Positions 1-5,872 of a stretch of 7,466 nucleotides of DNA are shown here, one piece after another. Origin of the DNA: Geoglobus sp. (lineage in GTDB: Archaea > Halobacteriota > Archaeoglobi > Archaeoglobales > Archaeoglobaceae); NCBI GenBank assembly GCA_015523645.1, contig WAJY01000209.1, forward strand, positions 1 to 7,466. The letters are read 5' to 3'. Each line of letters begins with the position of its first letter. The first letter of the stretch is position 1. The notes below the pieces were generated by a model. That model was given only the letters and a program-made list of their open reading frames with translations, did not search any database and was not told the DNA's origin. Both the position numbers and the translations under genes were made by a program.

Positions 1-126
1 GAGACCATAAGAAGAATAACAACTCCCGGAGGAACAACGGCTGAGGGCTTAAGACTGGTTGCTGGGATTGAGAAGGGCTTTATGGATTCCCTCATTGGAG
101 CTAGCAGGAGGGTTGATGAGCTTTGA
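1..126 (+). CDS. proC: Pyrroline-5-carboxylate reductase, C-terminal end (partial, cut by window start)
   Basis: The reading frame is open from base 1 to a TGA at 124-126 and gives 41 residues. It contains the C-terminal signature of pyrroline-5-carboxylate reductase: ITTPGGTTAEGL at about residues 6-17 of the fragment, followed by an Ala/Ser-rich helix ending in SRRVDEL. In the family this dimerisation region carries the TSPGGTT loop near the proline site; the enzyme reduces pyrroline-5-carboxylate to proline with NAD(P)H in the cytoplasm. The N-terminal Rossmann domain lies outside the window, so completeness cannot be judged. The gene ends inside the start codon of the HD-domain gene (TTGA overlap), so the two are probably co-transcribed and translationally coupled. 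The family call is firm because the motif is distinctive, but it rests on 41 residues only. Confidence 0.85.
   Translation, partial: ETIRRITTPGGTTAEGLRLVAGIEKGFMDSLIGASRRVDEL
106..112 (+). promoter_or_regulatory. Shine-Dalgarno site deciding the TTG start of the HD gene
   Basis: AGGAGGG lies inside the end of proC, 10 bases before the TTG at 123. The nearby ATG at 116 opens only a four-codon frame and the ATG at 127 is in another frame, so the ribosome site supports TTG 123 as the real start. Confidence 0.6.
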
Positions 127-659
127 ATGAGATTGAACTGCTCAAGAAATACGTCAAGGATGACAAGCTGATAAAGCACTGTATTGCAGTCTCGGCAGTC
201 ATGAGAGGGATAGCAAGAGAGCTTGGAGAGGATGAAGAGTTATGGGCAAGAATAGGACTTCTGCATGACATTGATTATGAGATTGTCGAAGGAGACATGG
301 AAAAGCATGGGGAGATGGGAGCGAAAATTCTGGAAAAAGAAGGATATGGTGATATTGCCCAAATTGTCAGGAGGCACAATCACATGAGATATGGTGACTA
401 TGAGGAGCCTGTTGAACTTGCGTTACAGGCTGCTGACAGCGTTTCAGGGCTCATAATTGCATGTGCTCTTGTGAAGGGTGGGAAGATAGGAGAAGTGACT
501 CCAAAAACTGTGAGAAAGAAATTCAAGGAAAAGAGTTTTGCAGCAGGCTGTGACAGAAACAGAATCAGGATGATCGAGGAGCTTATGCCCCTCGAAAGGC
601 TTTATGAGATTGGCATAGAGAGTTTAAAAGAGGTGAGGGAGGATTTGGGACTCAACTAG
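123..659 (+). CDS. HD-domain (HDIG-type) metal-dependent phosphohydrolase-like protein
   Basis: The 178-residue protein has the metal-binding pattern of the HD superfamily: His19 in the first helix, His48-Asp49 in LLHDID, His62, a second His pair at 85/87 in RRHNH, and Asp105 in AADSVSG. This is the stand-alone HDIG type common in archaea and bacteria, with a predicted metal-dependent phosphohydrolase fold; the substrate is unknown and cannot be read from the sequence. All expected ligands are present, so it should be active. There is no signal peptide or membrane segment, so it is cytoplasmic. It starts at TTG, overlaps the stop codon of proC and is preceded by AGGAGGG, which suggests an operon with proC. 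Its last 8 bases overlap the end of a small convergent ORF. I assign the fold with confidence and no specific function. Confidence 0.85.
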   Translation: MNEIELLKKYVKDDKLIKHCIAVSAVMRGIARELGEDEELWARIGLLHDIDYEIVEGDMEKHGEMGAKILEKEGYGDIAQIVRRHNHMRYGDYEEPVELALQAADSVSGLIIACALVKGGKIGEVTPKTVRKKFKEKSFAAGCDRNRIRMIEELMPLERLYEIGIESLKEVREDLGLN

Positions 660-819
660 ATCTATATTCATAGGTTATTCCTTGAAAGTGTACTGTATAT
701 GTTGCAAGTTTTCCATCCCTGCTTTTTATGACGGGAGAATCTGAAAGTCGATGGACTCTCCTGATATCTTCAAAACTGTCAAGCTTAACAACACTCCCTT
801 CTATCTTTCCATTTACCAC
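652..819 (-). CDS. Small conserved-looking hypothetical protein, 55 aa; start doubtful, possible frameshift
   Basis: On the minus strand a frame from GTG at 819 to TGA at 652-654 encodes 55 residues. The composition looks like a real soluble small protein: alternating beta-type segments (GSVVKLDSF, SPVIKSRDGKLATYTVHF, GITYEYRSS) separated by a charged DIRRVHRL segment. I do not recognise a named family. The start is odd. GTG 819 has GGAG only one base upstream, too close for normal initiation. The ATG at 812 has ideal 8-base spacing from GGAG (821-824) but lies in another frame and stops after three codons. One extra A in the AAA run at 806-808 would join that ATG to the long frame and give M-E-K-I-E-G. 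The gene may therefore use the GTG, be frameshifted, or contain a sequencing error. It is convergent with the HD gene, overlapping it by 8 bases. Confidence 0.5.
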   Translation of the reverse strand: MVNGKIEGSVVKLDSFEDIRRVHRLSDSPVIKSRDGKLATYTVHFQGITYEYRSS

Positions 820-863
820 ACTCCTTTTTTATTGCTATTAAACAGCATCAAGGTGTACCAGTC

Positions 864-881
864 TGAATTTTGATGAATTTT
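864..881 (+). repeat. Tandem direct repeat TGAATTTT, 10-base period
   Basis: TGAATTTT occurs at 864-871 and again at 874-881. The 10-base period would put both copies on one face of the helix, as for a regulator binding site, but only two copies are present in AT-rich sequence, so chance is a fair explanation. The same stretch holds CTGA (863-866) and TGATGA (871-876), which resemble the D' and C' boxes of an archaeal C/D RNA; see findings. Confidence 0.35.
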
Positions 882-987
882 AGATGTCCTAACAGGGTTT
901 TTATTAAGTAGAGAACCATCGGTTTTGTGCAGTTTTCAGGAGTGAAAGTATTTCAGGTTGCCACATAATTCAGATAAGTTCCCATAC

Positions 988-996
988 CTATTTATT
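988..996 (+). promoter_or_regulatory. TATA-like box for the EamA transporter gene (leaderless mRNA)
   Basis: CTATTTATT is centred 28 bases before the GTG at 1020. The bases between are pyrimidine-rich (TCTCTCCTCTCTTTCCC) and offer no Shine-Dalgarno, so transcription probably begins at or beside the start codon. Confidence 0.5.
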
Positions 997-1019
997 CAAT
1001 AATCTCTCCTCTCTTTCCC

Positions 1020-1868
1020 GTGATACTAGGAATTGCACTGGCATTGATTTCTGCCACATGCTGGGGAGCAGGAGGTGTTATTTTTAAGGTCGGGCTGAGA
1101 AATGTAAGTGAAATGGCCGGAAACCTTGTAAGGAGTATTTTTGCTGTTCTTTTTCTCCTACCTTTTATCGTGATAAGTGAAATAGCAACCATAACACCAA
1201 AGTTAATTGCAATTCTTGCACTGTCATCATTCTTTGCATTTTTTCTTGGAGATTTGCTTTACTTCAACGCTCTTAAGAATTCCCCAGTAAGCTATGCCTT
1301 ACCCATTGCTTCTACGTACCCCGTTTTTGTTGCAATTCTGGATAACCTGCTATATGGATATGCCATAACAGCAAATGTGATACTTGCATCTCTCAGCACA
1401 CTAACAGCTATTGTTGTGATTCCAAAAGAGGGAGGAAAATTCACCCTTAAGAGTTTAACAGCTCTTTTCGCATCTCTCTCATGGGCGATCTCGATCTCTA
1501 TGGTAGACTATCTCACAGCCCACATCTCTTCTGCAAATCTAACTTTCCTTTACCTCCTGCTCAATTCAGCCATGCTCTTTTCTGTGAAAAGGCAGACAAG
1601 CTTCAAAAGGGAGACAATATTTTACATGGGGCTGATTGGTGGTTCTCTAACTGTTGTTGAAATTCTCTCCTTCATAACCTCGGTAAAGCTTATTGGCAGC
1701 AACATGGTCTCACCAATCACTGCAAGCTCTCCTGTAATTGGTGTGATGATGGGGAAGGTATTTTTAAAGGAGAGAATGGAGATGAGGCATGGTATTGCCA
1801 TCCTCCTCATAATCCTCTCAGTCATACTCATTTCCATACCCAGCAAAGGGCTGAGCATAAAGGGATAA
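1020..1868 (+). CDS. EamA/DMT-superfamily membrane transporter
   Basis: The 282-residue protein is strongly hydrophobic with about ten predicted membrane helices, near residues 2-24, 33-53, 61-84, 90-112, 117-134, 145-165, 172-189, 199-220, 230-249 and 256-274. They form two five-helix halves, as in the drug/metabolite transporter superfamily with two EamA domains. Typical features are the small-residue and Trp start of helix 1 (SATCWGAGGV), SPVSYALPIASTYPVFVAIL in helix 4, its counterpart SPITASSPVIGVMMGKVFLKERM in helices 9-10, and a closing helix after HGIA. Family members move amino acids, nucleosides, sugars or other metabolites; the substrate is unknown here. The GTG start puts helix 1 at the very N-terminus, as is normal, and agrees with the upstream TATA-like box; no better in-frame start lies upstream. 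It appears to be a single-gene unit. Confidence 0.85.
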   Translation: MILGIALALISATCWGAGGVIFKVGLRNVSEMAGNLVRSIFAVLFLLPFIVISEIATITPKLIAILALSSFFAFFLGDLLYFNALKNSPVSYALPIASTYPVFVAILDNLLYGYAITANVILASLSTLTAIVVIPKEGGKFTLKSLTALFASLSWAISISMVDYLTAHISSANLTFLYLLLNSAMLFSVKRQTSFKRETIFYMGLIGGSLTVVEILSFITSVKLIGSNMVSPITASSPVIGVMMGKVFLKERMEMRHGIAILLIILSVILISIPSKGLSIKG

Positions 1869-1889
1869 CAGCAAACTGGAAGGAGTAAG

Positions 1890-1897
1890 CTTATAAG
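1890..1897 (+). promoter_or_regulatory. TATA-like box for the aminopropyltransferase gene (leaderless mRNA)
   Basis: CTTATAAG is centred about 25 bases before ATG 1919 and follows a purine-rich GGAAGGAGTAAG, which could act as the BRE. No Shine-Dalgarno is found directly before the ATG, which points to a leaderless transcript. A second AT-rich stretch, AATTTATA near 1903-1912, is too close to the start to serve as TATA box. Confidence 0.5.
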
Positions 1898-1918
1898 TCT
1901 GAGAATTTATACAGCTCC

Positions 1919-2737
1919 ATGGAGTGGTTTGAGGAAAGTTACGGTAATTTTGCTCTGAAAATAAGGATAAAAGAGGTTTTGGTGGATTTGAGAACTGATT
2001 ATCAGAGAATTCAAGTATTCCAGACTTGTGATTTTGGAAAGATGCTTGTTCTTGACGGAAAGATTCAGCTTACCGAGAAGGATGAGGCGTTTTATCATGA
2101 GATGCTTGTTCACGTTCCGATGTTTGAGCACAGAAATCCAGAGAAAGTCCTCATCATTGGTGGTGGTGATGGTGGATCGCTGAGGGAGGTTTTGAAGCAT
2201 GGAGTTGAAGATGCTGTATTGGTGGAGATTGATGAGGAGGTTGTAAACATTTCAAAAAAAATTCTCAAGATTGATGAAGGAGCTTTTCAGGATGATCGAG
2301 TCTCAATTCACATTGAAGATGGAATTGAGTTTGTGAGAGAATCAAAGGAAAGGTTCGATGTATTGATAGTTGATGGCACAGATCCAAATCAGTACAGCAG
2401 AAGTTTGATGAGCAGGGAATTTTATGAGCGTTGCAAGAAAATTTGTGATGTTTTTGTAACTCAAAGCCAGTCTCCATTTGCCCAAAAAGAGTATTTTATG
2501 CAGATATTGAAAAATGCCAGAGAAGTTATGGAAGCAAGGGTTTATACAGGATTTGTTCCAACCTATCCCTCAGGTTTCTGGAGTTATGTGATAAGCTCTC
2601 AAATCTTTTCCAGTCTGGATGTGATTAGAGAAAGATTTGAAAAGAGAGGAGTGAAAACAAGGTACTACAATCCTGAAATTCATGTTGCCAGTTTTTCGCT
2701 TCCTGAATGGCTTAAAAAAGAGATTGTATCTTATTAA
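1919..2737 (+). CDS. speE: Polyamine aminopropyltransferase (spermidine synthase family)
   Basis: This cytoplasmic enzyme moves the aminopropyl group of decarboxylated S-adenosylmethionine to a diamine. The 272-residue length is typical. An N-terminal beta-strand domain carries YQRIQVF (28-34) and LVLDGKIQLTEKDE (43-56). The Rossmann core has the family signature VLIIGGGDGGSLRE (77-90), the acidic LVEID (101-105) that binds the cofactor ribose, IEDG with Asp134, and VDGTDP (151-156), in which Asp152 is the expected catalytic base and Asp155 the usual second acid. YPSGFWSY (216-223) closes the active site. The family form is usually DSTDP or DSSDP, so Gly153 is a small change. In some archaea the acceptor is agmatine rather than putrescine, and the sequence alone does not decide. 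The gene has its own TATA-like box and ends base-to-base against convergent trmI. Confidence 0.92.
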   Translation: MEWFEESYGNFALKIRIKEVLVDLRTDYQRIQVFQTCDFGKMLVLDGKIQLTEKDEAFYHEMLVHVPMFEHRNPEKVLIIGGGDGGSLREVLKHGVEDAVLVEIDEEVVNISKKILKIDEGAFQDDRVSIHIEDGIEFVRESKERFDVLIVDGTDPNQYSRSLMSREFYERCKKICDVFVTQSQSPFAQKEYFMQILKNAREVMEARVYTGFVPTYPSGFWSYVISSQIFSSLDVIRERFEKRGVKTRYYNPEIHVASFSLPEWLKKEIVSY

Positions 2738-3478
2738 TCAGACCTTTCTACCCACAACTATAAATCCTGTATGGAATATGTCTGTGTATGGTCTTGTTCC
2801 AACTCTCTTGAACTCGAGGTTTATTTTGACAAGCTCGAATGCTTCAACATCCTTAAAACCGGCTTTCAGCATTCTTTCATACGCCTGCTTGGTTTTCTCG
2901 ATGTAGGGGTTGTATACAGCAAGATATCCTGCTTTTTCAAGCATGTTGTAAGCCTTCGGTATCATCTCTACATCATTCTTCATGTCGAGAAAAACGAGAT
3001 CGAACTCTTTTTTGAATGAGTCAGCAAGCAAAACTGCATCTCCCACAATCTGGTGCACGTTCTTCAAACCGGCATTTTTGAAGTTCTCTCTTGCTATCCT
3101 AGCAAACTCTGGACGTTTCTCAACGGTGACAACCTCCCCATAGGAGTTGAAATATGCAAAATATGCTGCCGTGACACCGCTACCGGTTCCTGCTTCAAAA
3201 ATCAGCGAATCTGGCTTTAAGCCTGTATGGGCAATTATCATTCCTATATCTTTTGGCATTACGGGAGTTGCACTTTTCCTGAAAAGTTTGAAAAAGTCAG
3301 ATGCCTTAAATGGAAGAATCTGGAATTTAACTCCAAGATGGGACTCAACTGAATCTCCATAGTCCTTTTCTTTCAAAGCTTCAAGGTTCACCACTCCCTT
3401 GTGTGTGTGGAGCTCACCTCTGAATTCATTAACTAGATAAAGGTTCTTGCCTGATTTCAGGACTACCGGAGGCTTCAT
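2738..3478 (-). CDS. trmI: tRNA (adenine-N1)-methyltransferase, TrmI type (m1A57/58)
   Basis: The 246-residue protein has the TrmI/TRM61 layout. A small N-terminal beta domain includes GELHTHKGVV (21-30) and a GDSVESHLG stretch (41-49). A class I methyltransferase domain follows with EAGTGSG (95-101) as SAM motif I, VEKRPEFARIARENF with Glu120 binding the ribose, GDA (146-148), and FLDM with Asp165 at the catalytic position. HTGF near the C-terminus, after the conserved RP pair (229-230), completes the fold. Archaeal members methylate A57 and A58 in the T-loop of tRNA, raising tRNA stability at high temperature. After Asp165 the sequence reads MKNDV instead of the Pro/Trp-containing stretch often seen. 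The ATG overlaps the nac stop codon as ATGA, so the two genes should be coupled; AGGAG lies just two bases upstream of the start. Confidence 0.9.
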   Translation of the reverse strand: MKPPVVLKSGKNLYLVNEFRGELHTHKGVVNLEALKEKDYGDSVESHLGVKFQILPFKASDFFKLFRKSATPVMPKDIGMIIAHTGLKPDSLIFEAGTGSGVTAAYFAYFNSYGEVVTVEKRPEFARIARENFKNAGLKNVHQIVGDAVLLADSFKKEFDLVFLDMKNDVEMIPKAYNMLEKAGYLAVYNPYIEKTKQAYERMLKAGFKDVEAFELVKINLEFKRVGTRPYTDIFHTGFIVVGRKV

Positions 3479-3804
3479 TCTCCTGCAAGCTTCAGTAATG
3501 CCTCTGCTATATCACCCTTCGTCTCTTCCAGAGCTTTTCTTGCCTCCTCCTCATCCACACCTGCCTGCTCGGCAACAAGCCTTACATCCTCCTCACTTAT
3601 AACCAGCCTTTCCTTGCTCACATACTCTCCTGAAATCTGAAATGTCTCAACTCCCTTGGCAGATATCTTGATGACAGAGGGATTTTTGAAAACAAGCTCT
3701 TCCTCCTTAGCCCTTATTATTACCTCTTCAGCCTCAACTTCTTCCATCTCAATTCCCATTTGCTTCATCATTTTTTTCATCTGTTTTGGATTTATTGGCA
3801 TCAT
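3475..3804 (-). CDS. nac: Archaeal nascent polypeptide-associated complex protein (NAC alpha homologue)
   Basis: This short protein (109 residues from ATG 3804) binds the ribosome near the exit tunnel and contacts emerging chains; archaeal NAC works as a homodimer. The N-terminus MMPINPKQMKKMMKQMGI is the Met- and Lys-rich leader typical of archaeal NAC. The beta-barrel NAC domain runs from about 19 to 66 and includes VIIRAKEEELVFKNPSV and ETFQISGEY. The C-terminal UBA domain (about 70-106) starts ISEEDVRLVAEQAGV and ends KGDIAEALLKL, the standard sequence for this family. Two adjacent ATG codons (3804 and 3801) and a TTG before them are all possible starts; ATG 3804 fits the TATA-like box 24-25 bases upstream and gives a leaderless message. 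It overlaps trmI by 4 bases, a pairing that links protein synthesis and tRNA modification. Confidence 0.95.
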   Translation of the reverse strand: MMPINPKQMKKMMKQMGIEMEEVEAEEVIIRAKEEELVFKNPSVIKISAKGVETFQISGEYVSKERLVISEEDVRLVAEQAGVDEEEARKALEETKGDIAEALLKLAGE

Positions 3805-3824
3805 CAAACAAGCTCTGATTTATG

Positions 3825-3834
3825 ATTTAAAAAA
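3825..3834 (-). promoter_or_regulatory. TATA-like box for nac-trmI
   Basis: Read on the minus strand this is TTTTTTAAAT, centred roughly 25 bases before the nac ATG at 3804. No Shine-Dalgarno precedes that ATG (the bases are GAGCTTGTTTG), so a leaderless transcript carrying nac and trmI is likely, separate from iorA. Confidence 0.55.
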
Positions 3835-3888
3835 TGTAATGGTTTTCAGATCTAAATGCAAAATGTTATGGAAACGCCTTAATAGATA

Positions 3889-3907
3889 TTAAAAAGCCTT
3901 CGGCTTT
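3889..3907 (-). terminator. Possible hairpin plus U-run terminator overlapping the iorA stop
   Basis: On the minus strand AAAGCC (3907-3902), loop GAA and GGCTTT (3898-3893) form a perfect 6-base-pair stem, and the T run continues to 3891, directly into the TAA stop of iorA. A U-rich 3' end suits archaeal termination, and a separate nac promoter follows. The stem is short and lies within codons for K-P-K-A-F, so it could be chance. Confidence 0.35.
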
Positions 3908-5760
3908 ATCGCTTTTTCTGGGCAAACCTGAACACACACACCGCATCCAGCACACAGAGATGAATCAATCCAAACCTCCTTTCCATCGTACATTATTGCC
4001 GAGCATGCAAAGGATGTAACGCACTTAAGGCACTTCACACACTCATCTGTTATTTCAAAGGGTCTTATTCTAACACCCTTCCTCTTTCTCTCCCTGTTCC
4101 ACAGTATTGTGCAGAGCTGTCTTGCTATTATCACCGAGACTCCCTCATGCTCCATGGCATCTTTCAAAATGTTCATCATCTTTGACATGTTGTATGGATT
4201 GACTATCTCAACAAAATCCACTCCTATGCCTCTGACAACATCCTCTATTTTCACATGCTTAGCCTCCTCACCACAACCCCTCCAATCCAGTCCAGGATGG
4301 GGCTGATGTCCCGTCATGGCAGTTGTTGAGTTGTCAAGGATTACGAAGACGATGTTTGCTTTGTTGTAAACTGCATTGATCAAAGCCGGAATCGATGCAT
4401 GGAAGAATGTTGAGTCTCCCGCAGTAACCACAATCTTGTTTTTAACAACCTTTGCCAGCCCATTTGCTGTCCCAAACCCTGCCCCCATACACAAAGTTAT
4501 GTCAACAGCCTCAAATGGCTTGTTGATTCCAAGAGTGTAACAGCCAATGTCGCTTGGCAAAACCTCTCCACCTGCTACCTCTTTTATCGCATAGAAGCTC
4601 GCAGCGTGCGGACAACCAGGACAAAAGACAGGAGGTCTCGGTGGTGCTATGTCTGAAACTTCAGATGCTTTTTTAACTATGGAATCGTAGTCCAGAGTTG
4701 TGGACTTTCCGAGCATGCCTGCAATTCCTTTTTCAGCCACAGCAACATTGTATTCATAGTTTTCAGGAAAATAACCGTTCTCCTTTCCAAAAATTTCAAC
4801 ACCATAATCCTTTGCCAAGGCTTTAACGTGAAGCTCAAGATATGGATCAAGTTCCTCAACAACTGCCACTCTATCAAGCTGGCTTATAAAGTCTTCAATG
4901 AGTTTTATGGGGAGTGGATAGGTTGTTGAAATCTTCAGCAATGGTAGATCAGCCTTCAATCTCTTCAAAGCCTCCCTTGCATACCTATAACCCACACCAC
5001 TTGCAATCACCCCATCCTTTCCATCTCCACCTTCAATCCAATTAAATTCAGATTTGTTGAAATAATCCTCAATTCTTCTAAGTTTTTCGAGCAAGACAAG
5101 CTTTCTTCTCCTGGCATTTGCAGGAATTAAAACGTCAACTTGAGGCTTTTTTTCCCATTCAACCTTCTCAAATCTCTTCTCAGGAATCTCTCCAAGCTCC
5201 ACAATACCACTAGCATGATTCAGCCTCGTCACAGTTCTGAAAATCACCGGAATCTCAAATTTCTCCGAAAATTCAAAAGCCTTGATCACATACTCTTTTG
5301 CCTCCTGAACGCTTGTTGGCTCAATTACCGGCACCTTCGCAGCCTTCCCGTACCACCTGTTGTCCTGTTCGTTCTGGCTTGAGTGCATAGTGGGATCGTC
5401 AGCTGAGACGCAGACAAACCCACCTCTGGCACCAACATAGGCAAAGCTGAAAAGAGCATCTGCAGCTACATTAATGCCTACATGCTTCATCGCACACATT
5501 CCTCTCTTTCCTGCAAGAGATGCTCCTGCAGCAACCTCAAAGGCAACCTTCTCGTTAACGGAGTATTCAAAGTAATATTCCATCCTCCCCTTAAGAAGTT
5601 TGCATGCCTGATTCAGTGTATCTGTTATCTCAGATGATGGTGTCCCGGGATAGGCTGAAAAAACATCAATTCCTGCCTCTATTGCTCCTCTCGCAATTGC
5701 TTCGTTTCCAAGCAAAAATACTCTCTCACCGGGTGAGTCCTTGACAACGTCCTTCAGCAT
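3889..5760 (-). CDS. iorA: Indolepyruvate:ferredoxin oxidoreductase, alpha subunit
   Basis: The 623-residue subunit carries the active site of an enzyme that oxidatively decarboxylates indolepyruvate and related aryl-pyruvates, using CoA and ferredoxin, in the cytoplasm. Domains in order: an N-terminal pyrimidine-binding region with SAYPGTPSSEI (35-45) and VNEKVAFE (68-75, Glu70 the likely TPP-activating acid); a middle transketolase-C-like domain to about 345; FCPGCPHAA (379-387); the TPP/Mg site with GDS (448-450) and DNSTTAMTGHQPHPG (476-490); and a C-terminal two-cluster ferredoxin domain. Its cysteines are C574, C577, C580, C586 and C603, C606, C609, C613. The second set is a standard CX2CX2CX3CP; the first has five residues before the last Cys and Ser587 where Pro is usual. 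Length is normal for IorA. Its partner iorB lies upstream on the opposite strand. The ATG follows a TATA-like box by 27 bases. Confidence 0.95.
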   Translation of the reverse strand: MLKDVVKDSPGERVFLLGNEAIARGAIEAGIDVFSAYPGTPSSEITDTLNQACKLLKGRMEYYFEYSVNEKVAFEVAAGASLAGKRGMCAMKHVGINVAADALFSFAYVGARGGFVCVSADDPTMHSSQNEQDNRWYGKAAKVPVIEPTSVQEAKEYVIKAFEFSEKFEIPVIFRTVTRLNHASGIVELGEIPEKRFEKVEWEKKPQVDVLIPANARRRKLVLLEKLRRIEDYFNKSEFNWIEGGDGKDGVIASGVGYRYAREALKRLKADLPLLKISTTYPLPIKLIEDFISQLDRVAVVEELDPYLELHVKALAKDYGVEIFGKENGYFPENYEYNVAVAEKGIAGMLGKSTTLDYDSIVKKASEVSDIAPPRPPVFCPGCPHAASFYAIKEVAGGEVLPSDIGCYTLGINKPFEAVDITLCMGAGFGTANGLAKVVKNKIVVTAGDSTFFHASIPALINAVYNKANIVFVILDNSTTAMTGHQPHPGLDWRGCGEEAKHVKIEDVVRGIGVDFVEIVNPYNMSKMMNILKDAMEHEGVSVIIARQLCTILWNRERKRKGVRIRPFEITDECVKCLKCVTSFACSAIMYDGKEVWIDSSLCAGCGVCVQVCPEKAIKPKAF

Positions 5761-5782
5761 GTTCTAACAATGTTCGACATCC

Positions 5783-5792
5783 ATTTAAAAAT
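5783..5792 (-). promoter_or_regulatory. TATA-like box for iorA
   Basis: On the minus strand the box reads ATTTTTAAAT, preceded by CCAAAA, a plausible BRE. Its centre is about 27 bases before the iorA ATG at 5760, and no Shine-Dalgarno is seen in between (GTCGAACATTGTTAGAAC), so the message is probably leaderless. Confidence 0.55.
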
Positions 5793-5811
5793 TTTTGGAT
5801 ATTGTAAACTC

Positions 5812-5824
5812 GATATAAATAAAA
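5812..5824 (+). promoter_or_regulatory. TATA-like box for iorB and the downstream dehydrogenase
   Basis: GATATAAATAAAA is the best TATA match on the plus strand. It predicts a transcript start near 5842 and a leader of about 30 bases containing AAAGGAAAG and GGAA before ATG 5873. A weaker box, TTCATATA at 5842-5849, is centred 27 bases before the ATG and would give a leaderless message instead; the two cannot be told apart here. Confidence 0.45.
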
Positions 5825-5872
5825 GGTCAATTTCAGTAAAATTCATATAGTTCAAAAAGGAAAGCTGGAAAG

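Larger units (their letters stand above)
820..1019. other. Intergenic region, 200 bases
   Basis: I find no convincing gene here. It holds the region upstream of the small minus-strand ORF (a weak TATA-like TTTAATAG at 834-841 on the minus strand), a short tandem repeat at 864-881, and the TATA-like box serving the transporter gene at 988-996. A GTG at 942 opens only eight codons and was not called. Confidence 0.6.

Noticed and set aside
942..968. GTG-started eight-codon frame preceded by AGGA, a possible leader peptide
   Set aside because: It is too short to support, lies far from the next gene and has no attenuator-like hairpin or codon run after it.
820..1019. Mobile element, CRISPR array or tRNA in the main intergenic gap
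   Set aside because: There are no terminal inverted repeats, transposase remnants, regularly spaced repeats or cloverleaf-like sequence; only an 8-base repeat pair is present.
1622..1858. Minus-strand frame opposite the end of the transporter gene
   Set aside because: It reflects the antisense of membrane-helix codons; the plus-strand frame has ten helices and EamA repeats.
1907..2200. Minus-strand open frame of 97 codons across the start of speE
   Set aside because: It is a shadow of the clear spermidine synthase frame, with no recognisable domain and no promoter or ribosome site of its own.
5140..5382. Plus-strand frame of 80 codons within iorA
   Set aside because: It has no domain or plausible start region and lies inside the intact IorA frame.
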